Shown piece by piece: positions 9,560-18,446 of a stretch of 64,000 bases of DNA. A model generated the notes under the pieces. That model did no database searches. It was not told the DNA's origin and saw nothing but the letters and a program-made list of their open reading frames with translations. The stretch lies in NCBI RefSeq assembly GCF_003478505.1, contig NZ_QUFI01000003.1, positions 96,560 through 160,559 on the forward strand, read 5' to 3'. The stretch is from Clostridium sp. AF27-2AA (lineage in GTDB: Bacteria > Bacillota > Clostridia > Lachnospirales > Lachnospiraceae). Each line of letters begins with the position of its first letter. Within the stretch, counting starts at the first letter, position 1. Made by a program: the position numbers and the translations under genes.

Positions 9560-11170
9560 ATGAACACAGACTATGTTCTTGAGATGAAAAACATTAGTAA
9601 GCAGTACGGGGAAAACGCGGTACTTCAGGGCGTTTCCCTTTCTGTGAAAAAAGGTGAGATCCATGCGCTCCTTGGAGAGAACGGTGCGGGTAAATCGACG
9701 CTGATGAACGTACTGTTCGGCATGCCGGTCATCCACAACACTGGCGGATTTGAGGGAAGCGTATATTTAAATGGAGAGGAGACGCGCATTCTTTCCCCCC
9801 ATGATGCCATGGAAAAGGGCATCGGCATGGTGCATCAGGAGTTCATGCTGCTCCCGGGCTTTACCATCACGGAGAATATCAAGCTGAACCGTGAGATCTG
9901 CCGTCCCAACCCGGTCAGCCGTGTGCTGGGCAAAAATCTGGAAAGTCTGGATATGAAAGCTATGCAGACAGACGCGCGCACTGCGCTGGACCATGTGGGT
10001 ATGTCCATCGACGAAAATACTCTGGTACAGGGACTTCCGGTTGGCTATATGCAGTTTGTGGAGATTGCAAGAGAAATTGATAAGACCGGCGTAAAGCTTC
10101 TGGTATTTGATGAGCCGACCGCCGTTTTAACGGAGAGTGAGGCAGCACAGCTTATTTCCGTTATGAAAAAAATCGCGGAGAGCGGCATTGCCATTATCTT
10201 CATTACCCATCGTCTGGATGAGGTTATGGCTGCTTCCAACAACATTACCATTCTGCGTGACGGAAAGCTGGTGGCAACCCGCGAGACAAAGAACACCAGT
10301 ATCCGTGAGATCGCGGAGCTGATGGTGGGCCGCAAGGGCGAGTCTATGGCTGAGGTAGAGCCGCGTCCGGTACCGCAGGGCAAGGTTGCCATGAGCATCA
10401 GGGACCTGTATGTCAATATGCCGGGCGAGCGTGTGAACGGTCTGTCCCTGGATGTCATTGAGGGTGAGATCCTGGGTATCGGTGGACTGGCCGGTCAGGG
10501 AAAACTTGGCATTTCTAACGGCATTATGGGCCTTTATGAGGCAGAGGGTGAGGTTACCCTGTTTGGAGAAAAACTGAATATCATGGATACCCGGGAAGTG
10601 CTGAAGGCCGGAGTGGCTATGGTATCCGAGGACCGGAAGGGCGTCGGCCTGCTTCTGGACCGCTCCATTGAGGACAACATCGTTTTCAATTCCATGCAGG
10701 TCAAGAATGAATACCTGAAGAAGATCGGCCCCTTTACCCTGGTAGACAGCAAGAAGGTCCGTCAGACTGCGGAGGAGTATATTAAGAGCCTGGATATCCG
10801 GTGCTTTGGACCAACCCAGCATTCCGGTACCTTATCCGGTGGTAATCAGCAGAAGGTCTGCATCGCGAAAGCGCTTTGCACCTCTCCGAAATTTCTCTTT
10901 GTATCCGAGCCGACCCGAGGTATCGATATCGGCGCGAAAAAGCTGGTACTGGAAACCCTGGTGCGCTTAAACAGGGAGCTTGGCATGACGGTTGTTATCA
11001 TTTCTTCTGAGCTTCAGGAGCTTAAGAGCGTGTCAGACCGTATTGCCATTGTGTCAGAAGGAAAGCTGGTTGATGTTCTGTCACCGCAGGCATCGGATGC
11101 TGACTACGGTCTGGCCATGTCCGGCATCCGGCCGTCTGAACATCTGGAAAAGGAGGGAACGAACGCATGA
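9560..11170 (+). CDS. ABC importer ATPase with two nucleotide-binding domains
   Basis: A 536-residue double ATPase of the RbsA/MglA/NupA class. Domain 1 (about 5-250) has Walker A GENGAGKST, a degenerate signature LPVGYMQFVEIAR and Walker B LLVFDEPTAVLTESE. Domain 2 (about 270-515) has the family's altered Walker A GGLAGQGK, the signature LSGGNQQKV and the Walker B-like LFVSEPTRGIDIG. The asymmetric motif pattern is normal for this class. It lies between the DUF3798 lipoprotein and two permeases, and its last codon overlaps the next start (ATGA). It energises the importer at the inner face of the membrane; the substrate is not known. Confidence 0.92.
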   Translation: MNTDYVLEMKNISKQYGENAVLQGVSLSVKKGEIHALLGENGAGKSTLMNVLFGMPVIHNTGGFEGSVYLNGEETRILSPHDAMEKGIGMVHQEFMLLPGFTITENIKLNREICRPNPVSRVLGKNLESLDMKAMQTDARTALDHVGMSIDENTLVQGLPVGYMQFVEIAREIDKTGVKLLVFDEPTAVLTESEAAQLISVMKKIAESGIAIIFITHRLDEVMAASNNITILRDGKLVATRETKNTSIREIAELMVGRKGESMAEVEPRPVPQGKVAMSIRDLYVNMPGERVNGLSLDVIEGEILGIGGLAGQGKLGISNGIMGLYEAEGEVTLFGEKLNIMDTREVLKAGVAMVSEDRKGVGLLLDRSIEDNIVFNSMQVKNEYLKKIGPFTLVDSKKVRQTAEEYIKSLDIRCFGPTQHSGTLSGGNQQKVCIAKALCTSPKFLFVSEPTRGIDIGAKKLVLETLVRLNRELGMTVVIISSELQELKSVSDRIAIVSEGKLVDVLSPQASDADYGLAMSGIRPSEHLEKEGTNA

Positions 11171-13032
11171 CGAAACAGAAGATTCAGAAAATGATTGCGG
11201 TTCTCTGCATCGCGGCGGCTGCCGTCTGTCTGGTACTTGGCCTGCTCAACGTACCAAAGCAGAATGGGGCAGCGGGCCAGGAAATTCTGCAGCAGCTCCG
11301 CATCCAGACACTTTTAAGCGCCACCGGAGACAGTGTGGTGGAGAGTTACGTGGCCATTGCCAAGCAGGAGGCGCAGAAGCAGGCCAAGGAAGCCGGCGGC
11401 GGCATGGCAGCCATCCGTGAGGCGGTAGAGAAAGCTGAGGCTGAAACCCGCGCGAAGTACGAGGGCGGCGCAGCGGCAGATACCCTGTCCGTGGATACGG
11501 CAGACCTTTCCGCAGCTGTTGCCGTTTACACCGATGCCGTTAAAGCATACGCAGAAGTTGAGACTGCAGCCCGCAGTGCTTATGAGGAAGCGCACTATGC
11601 AGAGGCGGAAGCGGCTCTGGAACAGAAACATGAGGAAATGCTGGCAGCCGGAGAGGAAGTTCCGGAGGATGACGAAGTCATTGTGGATATGTCCGGTTTT
11701 GAGCCAACAGAAGAAATGCTGGCAAAGCAGGAAGAAGCAAAGGCAACCTATGCGAAGGTAGGAGCGGAGTTAAAGAAAATTTACCCGGTCCTGACCGATG
11801 AGGCACTGGAAACCCTCGAAGAGACAGTAGAGGGAATCCTTTACCAGTCCGGTGACAGCTTCTCCACCCAGTATGACCGTTATGTGGAGCAGTGCAGCGC
11901 AAAAGAAACCACTGCGCAGCGTCTGATCCGCCATGCGGATGACATGATCTACCTGGCATGCGCCCTGATAGTCGTAGCGCTTTTGTTATTATTCCATCAG
12001 GTTCTGGTGGCAAAGCTTGGTATCCCGAGAGTCATCATTGGCGTGTTCTTTATTCTGCTGTGCTTTATGACTCTGTGGTATGACCTGTCCTTATCCACTC
12101 TGTTAAGCAACACCGTAGTCCGTATGGGCATGAACGCCATCATGGTTCTGGCTATGGTGCCGGGCATCCAGTGCGGTATCAGCTTGAACCTGGGCCTTCC
12201 GATCGGCCTGGTAGCCGGTCTGATTGGCGGACTGTTAACGATTGAGCTTGGAATCCCAGGCTGGGGCGGATTATTCTTTGCCATTGTGGCAGGCTCTGTG
12301 CTTGCGGCAGTCTGCGGATACTTATACGCTCTGATGTTAAACCGGCTGAAGGGTTCCGAAATGTCCGTTACTACATACGTTGGATTTTCCATCGTCTCCC
12401 TGATGTGTATCGCATGGCTTGTGCTTCCGTTCCAGTCTCTGAAGCTGCGCTGGCCGCTGGGAACCGGACTTCGTAATACCATTGGTCTGGATTCCACGAA
12501 TTTCCGTCACATCTTAAATGATTTCCTGGCATTCCAGATCGGTGAGTTCACCATCCCGACCGGCCTGCTGCTCTTCATGGCAGTCTGCTGCGCGCTGGTA
12601 TGGCTGTTCTCCAGAAGCAAGACCGGACAGGCGATGCAGGCTGTGGGCAACAACCCGCGCTTTGCGGAATCTGTCGGCATCAACGTAGACCGCATGCGTA
12701 TTGTAGGAACTGTGCTTTCCACCGTGCTGGGCGCTGTGGGAATTCTGGTATACTCCCAGAGCTACGGTTTCATGCAGCTTTACACCGCACCGCGCCAGAT
12801 GGGATTTATCGCCGCATCCGCAATCCTGATCGGCGGCGCATCCACTACCCGTTGTAAGATCAGTCATGTTCTGATCGGTACGTTCTTATTCCAGGGCGTT
12901 CTGACACTGGGTATGCCGGTAGCCAATGTACTGGTTCCGGGCTCCACCATTTCAGAGACCCTTCGTATCCTGATTTCCAACGGAATCATTTTATATGCGC
13001 TTACAAAGTCAGGAGGTGAGTCTCGTGCGTAA
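11167..13032 (+). CDS. ABC permease with a large external N-terminal domain
   Basis: A 621-residue permease of the branched-chain/ribose type. After an N-terminal membrane segment (about 9-28) comes a stretch of about 230 residues, Ala/Glu-rich and probably helical (KQEAQKQAKEAGGG, AEAEAALEQKHEEM), then from residue 262 a normal hydrophobic permease body ending near 620. Most permeases of this class are 300-400 residues, so the outer domain is extra and could contact the DUF3798 lipoprotein or the wall. It overlaps the ATPase gene by 4 bp and the next permease start by 8 bp. Confidence 0.88.
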   Translation: MTKQKIQKMIAVLCIAAAAVCLVLGLLNVPKQNGAAGQEILQQLRIQTLLSATGDSVVESYVAIAKQEAQKQAKEAGGGMAAIREAVEKAEAETRAKYEGGAAADTLSVDTADLSAAVAVYTDAVKAYAEVETAARSAYEEAHYAEAEAALEQKHEEMLAAGEEVPEDDEVIVDMSGFEPTEEMLAKQEEAKATYAKVGAELKKIYPVLTDEALETLEETVEGILYQSGDSFSTQYDRYVEQCSAKETTAQRLIRHADDMIYLACALIVVALLLLFHQVLVAKLGIPRVIIGVFFILLCFMTLWYDLSLSTLLSNTVVRMGMNAIMVLAMVPGIQCGISLNLGLPIGLVAGLIGGLLTIELGIPGWGGLFFAIVAGSVLAAVCGYLYALMLNRLKGSEMSVTTYVGFSIVSLMCIAWLVLPFQSLKLRWPLGTGLRNTIGLDSTNFRHILNDFLAFQIGEFTIPTGLLLFMAVCCALVWLFSRSKTGQAMQAVGNNPRFAESVGINVDRMRIVGTVLSTVLGAVGILVYSQSYGFMQLYTAPRQMGFIAASAILIGGASTTRCKISHVLIGTFLFQGVLTLGMPVANVLVPGSTISETLRILISNGIILYALTKSGGESRA

Positions 13033-14257
13033 TAAATGGGATTTTCGTGAAATTCTGCAGAAAAATGCAGTTACCGTGATGTTCGTCGTACTGTGTCTCA
13101 TCGGCCTGGTTTGCTCCGGACAGACGGTTTCTTATGTAATGTATGAGCTCTTTGGCCGTTTGAGCCGAAACTCCTTCATTGTCCTGGCCCTGATCATTCC
13201 GATCATTGCCGGAATGGGAATCAACTTTGCCATCACCATTGGTGCTATGGCAGCCCAGATTGCGGCACTGTGGGTCATTGAGTGGGGCATCAGCGGCCTT
13301 GCCGGATTCCTCACAGCCATGGTCATCACCATGCCGATCGCGGCTTTCTTCGGTTTCCTGATCGGTAAACTGATGAACAAGATGAAAGGACAGGAGATGA
13401 TCGGCGGACTGATCCTCGGATATTTCGCGAACGGACTGTATCAGTTGTTATTCCTGTTCATTTTCGGAAATCTGATTCCGTTAAAGACACCGGGCCTGGT
13501 CATCAAGGGTTCCACCGGTGTGGCAAACACCATTGATCTTTCCACTGAGCGCGGCTTCAAATACGCGCTGGACGGTCTGTGGCGCGTGCCTTTTGGTACT
13601 GCGGCGCTGATCCTCTGCGGACTGATTGCCATATGGAGTCTGGTAAAGCTTGCCACAAAGAAGGAAGACAAAAAGAAAGCCCTGACCCGTACCGGCATCT
13701 GTGTAGCAGTGGCTGTCATTGCGCAGCTTCCGTTTGTGACTGCGGCATTCTCCATGGTCAGTGTGCCGATGGTCACATTCCTGATCGTGGCACTGTTATG
13801 TGTGTTCAACAACGCAATCATGAAGACCCGCATCGGGCAGCAGTTCCGTGCAGTCGGACAGAACCGTACCGTGGCCAACGCGGCCGGTATCAATGTGGAT
13901 CGTGTCCGCGTGATCGCCATCATCATTTCCACTGTGCTGGCCGGTTGGGGACAGCTCATCTTCGTACAGAATATGGGTTCCTTCCAGACCTACGGTGCTC
14001 ATGAGCAGGTTGGCCTGTATGCAGGAGCGGCAATCCTGGTAGGCGGAGCTTCTATCAAGAAAGCAACCAACGGACAGGCGCTTCTCGGCTGTATCCTGTT
14101 CCACCTCTTATTCATTGTGGCACCGTCCGCAGGTAAAAATCTGTTTGGTGATGCAGCTATCGGTGAGTATTTCCGTGTATTCATTTCCTACGGCGTTATT
14201 GCGCTGGCCCTGGTTATGTACGCGTGGGGAGATAACAAAAAGAAAAAAGCAAAATAA
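13025..14257 (+). CDS. ABC permease, second subunit
   Basis: A 410-residue permease of the same class, with an N-terminal cytosolic stretch RNKWDFREILQKNAV and about ten hydrophobic segments. GTG at 13025 is chosen because AGGAGGTGAG lies just upstream; the in-frame ATG at 12995 lies inside the preceding gene without a ribosome site. It overlaps the first permease by 8 bp, so the two are translated together as a heterodimer. The segment FRAVGQNRTVANAAGINVDRVRV corresponds to the conserved cytoplasmic coupling loop, shared with the partner. Confidence 0.88.
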   Translation: MRNKWDFREILQKNAVTVMFVVLCLIGLVCSGQTVSYVMYELFGRLSRNSFIVLALIIPIIAGMGINFAITIGAMAAQIAALWVIEWGISGLAGFLTAMVITMPIAAFFGFLIGKLMNKMKGQEMIGGLILGYFANGLYQLLFLFIFGNLIPLKTPGLVIKGSTGVANTIDLSTERGFKYALDGLWRVPFGTAALILCGLIAIWSLVKLATKKEDKKKALTRTGICVAVAVIAQLPFVTAAFSMVSVPMVTFLIVALLCVFNNAIMKTRIGQQFRAVGQNRTVANAAGINVDRVRVIAIIISTVLAGWGQLIFVQNMGSFQTYGAHEQVGLYAGAAILVGGASIKKATNGQALLGCILFHLLFIVAPSAGKNLFGDAAIGEYFRVFISYGVIALALVMYAWGDNKKKKAK

Positions 14258-14298
14258 AAGAATTACAAGGATTGGGCATGGCATCATTGTCTAAATGA

Positions 14299-14307
14299 TG
14301 ATATAAT
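14299..14307 (+). promoter_or_regulatory. Extended -10 promoter of the MATE gene
   Basis: TGATATAAT, an extended -10 element (TGnTATAAT), 38 bp before the MATE start. No convincing -35 box is in position, as is usual for extended -10 promoters. Confidence 0.5.
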
Positions 14308-14345
14308 GAATATCTGACACTACGATTCAGACAGGAGATATTATC

Positions 14346-15716
14346 ATGGAACAGACAAAAGAAACACATGACCAGTACTATGAAATGGCCCATGCGCCGG
14401 TAGGACGCGTGATCTCGAAGCTGGCCGTTCCGACCATCATCAGTATGCTGGTGACTTCCATCTACAACATGGCGGATACTTTTTTTGTAAGTCAGCTCGG
14501 GACCAGCGCCTCCGGTGCCGTGGGCATTATTTTTTCTGCCATGGCCATCATTCAGGCATTGTCCTTTATGATCGGCATTGGCTCCGGCAACTACATTGCC
14601 AGACTGATCGGTGCCGGAAACCGAGAACTGGCGGAGAAGCTTGCCTCCATCGGTTTTTTTACCGGCTTCGGCATGGGACTTGTCATTACCGTGCTTGGCA
14701 CGGCCAATATCCATGCGCTGGTTATGATGCTGGGATCTACCGTGACCATCGCGCCTTACGCAGAAGCCTATGCTTCCTACATTTTACTTGCGTCACCGTT
14801 CATGATGACATCCTTTATCATGAACAATATCCTGCGTTTCCAGGGGAAAGCCCTTTTTGCCATGGTCGGCATTACCACCGGCGGTATTTTAAACATTGTC
14901 CTGGATCCGGTTTTTATTTTCGGCATGGATATGGGAACGGCAGGAGCGGCGCTGGCTACCGGAATCTCGCAGTTTGTCAGCTTCTGCATTTTGCTTGCCA
15001 TGTGCAACCTTCGCAAGGACTGCATTTCGATTGATATCCGAAAGTTCCGCCCAACGCTCAGACTCTATGGACAAATTCTATACGGCGGCATAGCATCCTT
15101 GGGACGTCAGGGCATTGCCAGCGTAGCAACGATCATCATGAATATCATGGCGCAGCCCTACGGTGACGCAGCGATTGCAGCCATGTCCATTGTCAACCGG
15201 TTTATGATGTTTGTCGGCTCTGCCATGATCGGTTTTGGACAGGGGTTCCAGCCGGTCTGCAGCTATTGCTTCGGAGCAGGCATGTACAGACGTGTGAAAG
15301 AGGCCTGTGTGTTCTGCATTAAGGTCAGTACAGCCGTTCTTTTTGTATTTGCCGTGATCGGCCTGATATTTTCCGGCAATATTGTGGCAGTATTCCGCAA
15401 GGATGATATGGACGTGATCCGGATCGGTACACTGGCCCTCCGCCTGCAGCTTTGCACGCTGCCGCTCATGGGTATCACTGTTATGGGCAATATGACACCG
15501 CAGTCCATGGGATATGGCACCTGGGCTACAGTGGTCTCCACCGCAAGACAGGGGTGGTTTCTGATCCCACTGCTTCTGATCCTGACACCGGCCATCGGCA
15601 TTCTTGGTATCCAGATCGCACAGCCGTTAGCTGACATCGGAACCACGATCCTGGCAATCTGGGCTCTACGTTTGATTTTTAAAGATTTGCTGCTGAAAGA
15701 AGAAATGACTGAATAG
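14346..15716 (+). CDS. MATE family efflux transporter
   Basis: A 456-residue membrane protein with 12 predicted hydrophobic segments in two halves, full length for MATE/NorM-type cation- or proton-coupled drug exporters. Family features include MAHAPVGRVISKLAVPTIIS at the start of TM1, NMADTFFVSQLGTSASGAVG and a second-half repeat around AIAAMSIVNRFMMF. AGGAG lies before the ATG. It appears to be monocistronic, with its own promoter and a terminator downstream. The substrate cannot be read from sequence. Confidence 0.9.
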   Translation: MEQTKETHDQYYEMAHAPVGRVISKLAVPTIISMLVTSIYNMADTFFVSQLGTSASGAVGIIFSAMAIIQALSFMIGIGSGNYIARLIGAGNRELAEKLASIGFFTGFGMGLVITVLGTANIHALVMMLGSTVTIAPYAEAYASYILLASPFMMTSFIMNNILRFQGKALFAMVGITTGGILNIVLDPVFIFGMDMGTAGAALATGISQFVSFCILLAMCNLRKDCISIDIRKFRPTLRLYGQILYGGIASLGRQGIASVATIIMNIMAQPYGDAAIAAMSIVNRFMMFVGSAMIGFGQGFQPVCSYCFGAGMYRRVKEACVFCIKVSTAVLFVFAVIGLIFSGNIVAVFRKDDMDVIRIGTLALRLQLCTLPLMGITVMGNMTPQSMGYGTWATVVSTARQGWFLIPLLLILTPAIGILGIQIAQPLADIGTTILAIWALRLIFKDLLLKEEMTE

Positions 15717-15780
15717 AAGAGGGTGTGTAAAACATCAGATATCTGGATCATCAGGCCAGCGCACTGAACGCGAAAAAATG

Positions 15781-15834
15781 AAAAGTCATTGTAAAACAGA
15801 ATTTATAAAACTGTTTTGCAATGGCTTTTTTGCT
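15781..15834 (+). terminator. Terminator after the MATE gene
   Basis: AGTCATTGTAAAACAG (15784-15799) pairs with CTGTTTTGCAATGGCT (15811-15826) with few mismatches, followed by a T run. Confidence 0.8.
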
Positions 15835-15837
15835 GTT

Positions 15838-15891
15838 TTTACATAAATTTTAACTGGATAGAATTTAAACCTCATATTTTACCGTTATACT
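15838..15891 (+). promoter_or_regulatory. Degenerate Pho-box-like repeats and -10 before the HD gene
   Basis: TTTACA at 15838 and TTAACT at 15850 resemble PhoP half-sites but are spaced 12 bp apart, with a weak TTTAAA at 15864, then TATACT at 15886-15891 as -10. Weaker than the array in front of the Na/Pi gene. Confidence 0.35.
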
Positions 15892-15924
15892 TCCTCTATA
15901 CAAAAAGAGAGGGTGATCCAAAAT

Positions 15925-16587
15925 ATGAAACCAGATATTACAGAGATCCGAAAAGACAGAGAAATCAATTTACTGATTGAAAAGGGAAATGAGGTTCTTC
16001 GGGAGCTTGGCTATACGGAGCATTCGCGGAAACACGCAGCAAAAGCAGCGGAGACCGCTGGTATGATCTTAAAAGAGCTGGGCTACAAAAAGAGAACCAT
16101 TGAACTGGCAAAAATTGCCGGATATATGCATGATATTGGAAATAGCGTAAACCGTCATGACCATGCGCATAGCGGAGCAATTCTGGCTTATGGAATCTTA
16201 AAAGAACGCAATATGGACCTGGAACAGATCCTTACGGTCACTGCTGCCATCGGACATCATGATGAGGGCACCGGAACGGCCATCGACCCGATCTCAGCCG
16301 CTTTGATCCTTGCTGATAAAACAGATGTCAGAAGAAACCGGGTACAGAATCCCAACAAAGCCAAATTCGATATCCACGACCGTGTAAATTATGCGGCACT
16401 CTCTTCCAGCCTTAAAATTGACCAGGAAAAGCGTCTGATCCAGATGAACCTGGAGCTGGATGATTCCATCTGCAGCCTGATGGATTATTTTGAGATTTTT
16501 CTGGAGCGCATGCTCATGTGCAAAAGGGCCGCGGAGTGTCTGAACTGCCGGTTCCGCCTGGTGGCGAATGGAAGTAAGCTTTGCTGA
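15925..16587 (+). CDS. HD-domain phosphohydrolase
   Basis: A 220-residue protein with a metal-dependent HD fold: HSRKHAAKAAETAG, the HD pair in YMHDIGN near residue 70, HDHAHSGAILAYG, GHHDEGTG and the late Asp in ADKTDVRR. These are the ligand positions of phosphohydrolases/phosphodiesterases. ATG 15925 is preferred over GTG 15913 because AGGGTGAT stands seven bases before it. It precedes the Na/Pi symporter gene by 119 bp and carries its own Pho-like sequence, so a role in phosphate or nucleotide turnover is inferred. The C-terminus has a Cys cluster (MCKRAAECLNC) of unknown purpose. Confidence 0.8.
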   Translation: MKPDITEIRKDREINLLIEKGNEVLRELGYTEHSRKHAAKAAETAGMILKELGYKKRTIELAKIAGYMHDIGNSVNRHDHAHSGAILAYGILKERNMDLEQILTVTAAIGHHDEGTGTAIDPISAALILADKTDVRRNRVQNPNKAKFDIHDRVNYAALSSSLKIDQEKRLIQMNLELDDSICSLMDYFEIFLERMLMCKRAAECLNCRFRLVANGSKLC

Positions 16588-16588
16588 T

Positions 16589-16616
16589 TTTACATGGATT
16601 TAACATTCTCTTAACT
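16589..16616 (+). promoter_or_regulatory. Three-repeat Pho box
   Basis: TTTACA (16589), TTAACA (16600) and TTAACT (16611) are spaced exactly 11 bp apart. This matches the Gram-positive PhoP operator pattern of TTAACA-like direct repeats, one per helical turn. It lies 91 bp before a Na/Pi symporter gene, which fits phosphate-starvation control. Confidence 0.75.
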
Positions 16617-16706
16617 GCGGTGAGATAGAGAAATCCTCACTGCTGGTATATGCTGAAAAGGATGAGTAAATGAATTTGTCGAGTATGTACAAAGGAGAAG
16701 GAAAAC

Positions 16707-18428
16707 ATGAATGAAAACGTTAAGATCTTTTTTGGCCTCATCGGTGGTCTTGCCCTGTTTTTATATGGCATGAACAGCATGAGTGACGCACTTCAGAAGG
16801 CCGCGGGAGAGGGAATGAAAAAGATACTCAGCTTTCTTACCAGAAATGCAGTAATGGGAGCTCTGGCAGGAGCACTGGTGACTGCAGTTTTACAGAGCAG
16901 CTCCGCCACGACCGTCATGGTGATCGGATTTGTCAGTGCAGGTCTGATGAGTCTTCCTCAGGCCATTTCCGTTATTTTCGGTGCCAATATCGGTACGACC
17001 ATGACGGCCCAGCTGATGGCATTTAAGATCAGCAATTATATTTATCCGATTATTTTTATCGGTTTTCTTCTGAATTTTATCAGCAAAAAAGAAAAAATTA
17101 AAAATATCGGTATGGTTATTTTCTCTTTCGGGCTGCTTTTTGAAGGAATTGAAATTATGGGTAGTGTTATGAAACCACTTGCCAGCAGTCCGTTTTTTGT
17201 AGACATGATGGGAAAGGTTTCCCATATTCCGGTTCTTGGTATTTTGCTTGGTGCCGGTATGACGCTTGTGGTACAGAGCAGTTCCGCAACGATCGCGGTT
17301 TTGCAGAATTTTGCATCTCAGGCCGGTCCGGATGGTGTAACCAGTGTCATTGGACTCACCGGAGCGATTCCGATTCTTCTGGGCGATAACATCGGTACCA
17401 CGATCACCGCACTTCTTGCTTCAATCGGCCAGTCCAAAAACGCAAAAAGAACTGCACTGGCTCACAGTGTTTTTAACATTACGGGAAGTATAGTATTTTT
17501 ATTTCTGATTCCGCTACTGGCAGCTTTTGTACGTTTTATTTCTCCAAAAGGGCCGGAGCTGGATGTGATTTCCAGGCAGATCGCAAATGCACATACGACG
17601 TTCAATATTGTCTGCACCCTGATATGGCTTCCGTTAATCCCGGTTATGGTAAAGATCGTTACCTGTCTGGTGCGCGGGCAGGATCAGCAGGAGCGCCAGA
17701 CCTTTGAACCGCAATTCCTGGAAAACCGGGTTCTGACGCAGCCTGCAGCGGCTCTTTATCTGGTTTCTGAGGAGATCCAGCGTGTCTCTGATTTTACCAG
17801 GCAGATGATGGATAGCATGAAGCTTGCATTTGTGGGAAAAGAAGCAGTGGCAGCGTATCAGAATTTTAAAGAGATGCATTTTGCGGTGAAGAAGCTTCAG
17901 GAACAGATTGGCAGTTATATTGTAAAAATGTTTGCCAGCGGTACCCTGACCGAACAGCAGTCCGAACAGGCCGCAGGTCTGCTTTACATCAACAACAACA
18001 TTGACCGTATCGCTGACCGCTGCGAGGAAATCGGTACAGTGGCTAAATTTTCCCAGGAGCATGGCGGCGTTTTTTCCGCAGAGGCCCTGCATGAGCTGGA
18101 GACAGGGATCGGAACACTGAAAAATCTGTTTGTGACTGCCATGCAGGCTCTGGAAAATGGAGATAAGGATATTGTAGCAAAGGTATCAAAGGATAAAAAC
18201 AAAATCCGTAAGCTTCAGAAACAGAATAACAAGGCTCATATGGCACGTATCAAGAAAAATACCTGTTCTTCCGATCTGACCATGCAGTATTCTAATATGC
18301 TCTACAATATTGACCGTATTGCAGACAACTGTGTCAGCATTTCTGAAGAAGCCATGGATAACATTTCCTTCCAGAAATTGTATCAGAACAATGCTGAACA
18401 GGATCAATCTTTACGAAAAAACCTATAG
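16707..18428 (+). CDS. Na+/phosphate cotransporter with PhoU-like tail
   Basis: A 573-residue protein of the NptA/YjbB family. The membrane part (1-320) carries the two inverted repeats with the QSSSATT motif (VLQSSSATTVMVIGF and VVQSSSATIAVLQNF) that define Na/Pi-IIb-type carriers. The C-terminal 220 residues are helical and PhoU-like, with repeated NNIDRIADRCEEIG and YNIDRIADNCVSISEEA. It imports phosphate with sodium; the PhoU-like tail may gate it or sense status. The Pho-box repeats upstream and the ppk gene downstream support this role. It is followed 18 bp later by the phosphofructokinase gene. Confidence 0.92.
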   Translation: MNENVKIFFGLIGGLALFLYGMNSMSDALQKAAGEGMKKILSFLTRNAVMGALAGALVTAVLQSSSATTVMVIGFVSAGLMSLPQAISVIFGANIGTTMTAQLMAFKISNYIYPIIFIGFLLNFISKKEKIKNIGMVIFSFGLLFEGIEIMGSVMKPLASSPFFVDMMGKVSHIPVLGILLGAGMTLVVQSSSATIAVLQNFASQAGPDGVTSVIGLTGAIPILLGDNIGTTITALLASIGQSKNAKRTALAHSVFNITGSIVFLFLIPLLAAFVRFISPKGPELDVISRQIANAHTTFNIVCTLIWLPLIPVMVKIVTCLVRGQDQQERQTFEPQFLENRVLTQPAAALYLVSEEIQRVSDFTRQMMDSMKLAFVGKEAVAAYQNFKEMHFAVKKLQEQIGSYIVKMFASGTLTEQQSEQAAGLLYINNNIDRIADRCEEIGTVAKFSQEHGGVFSAEALHELETGIGTLKNLFVTAMQALENGDKDIVAKVSKDKNKIRKLQKQNNKAHMARIKKNTCSSDLTMQYSNMLYNIDRIADNCVSISEEAMDNISFQKLYQNNAEQDQSLRKNL

Positions 18429-18446
18429 AAACTGGAGCGAAGTAAG

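Noticed and set aside
10127..10822. Minus-strand frame of 231 codons
   Set aside because: Shadow of the double ABC ATPase gene.
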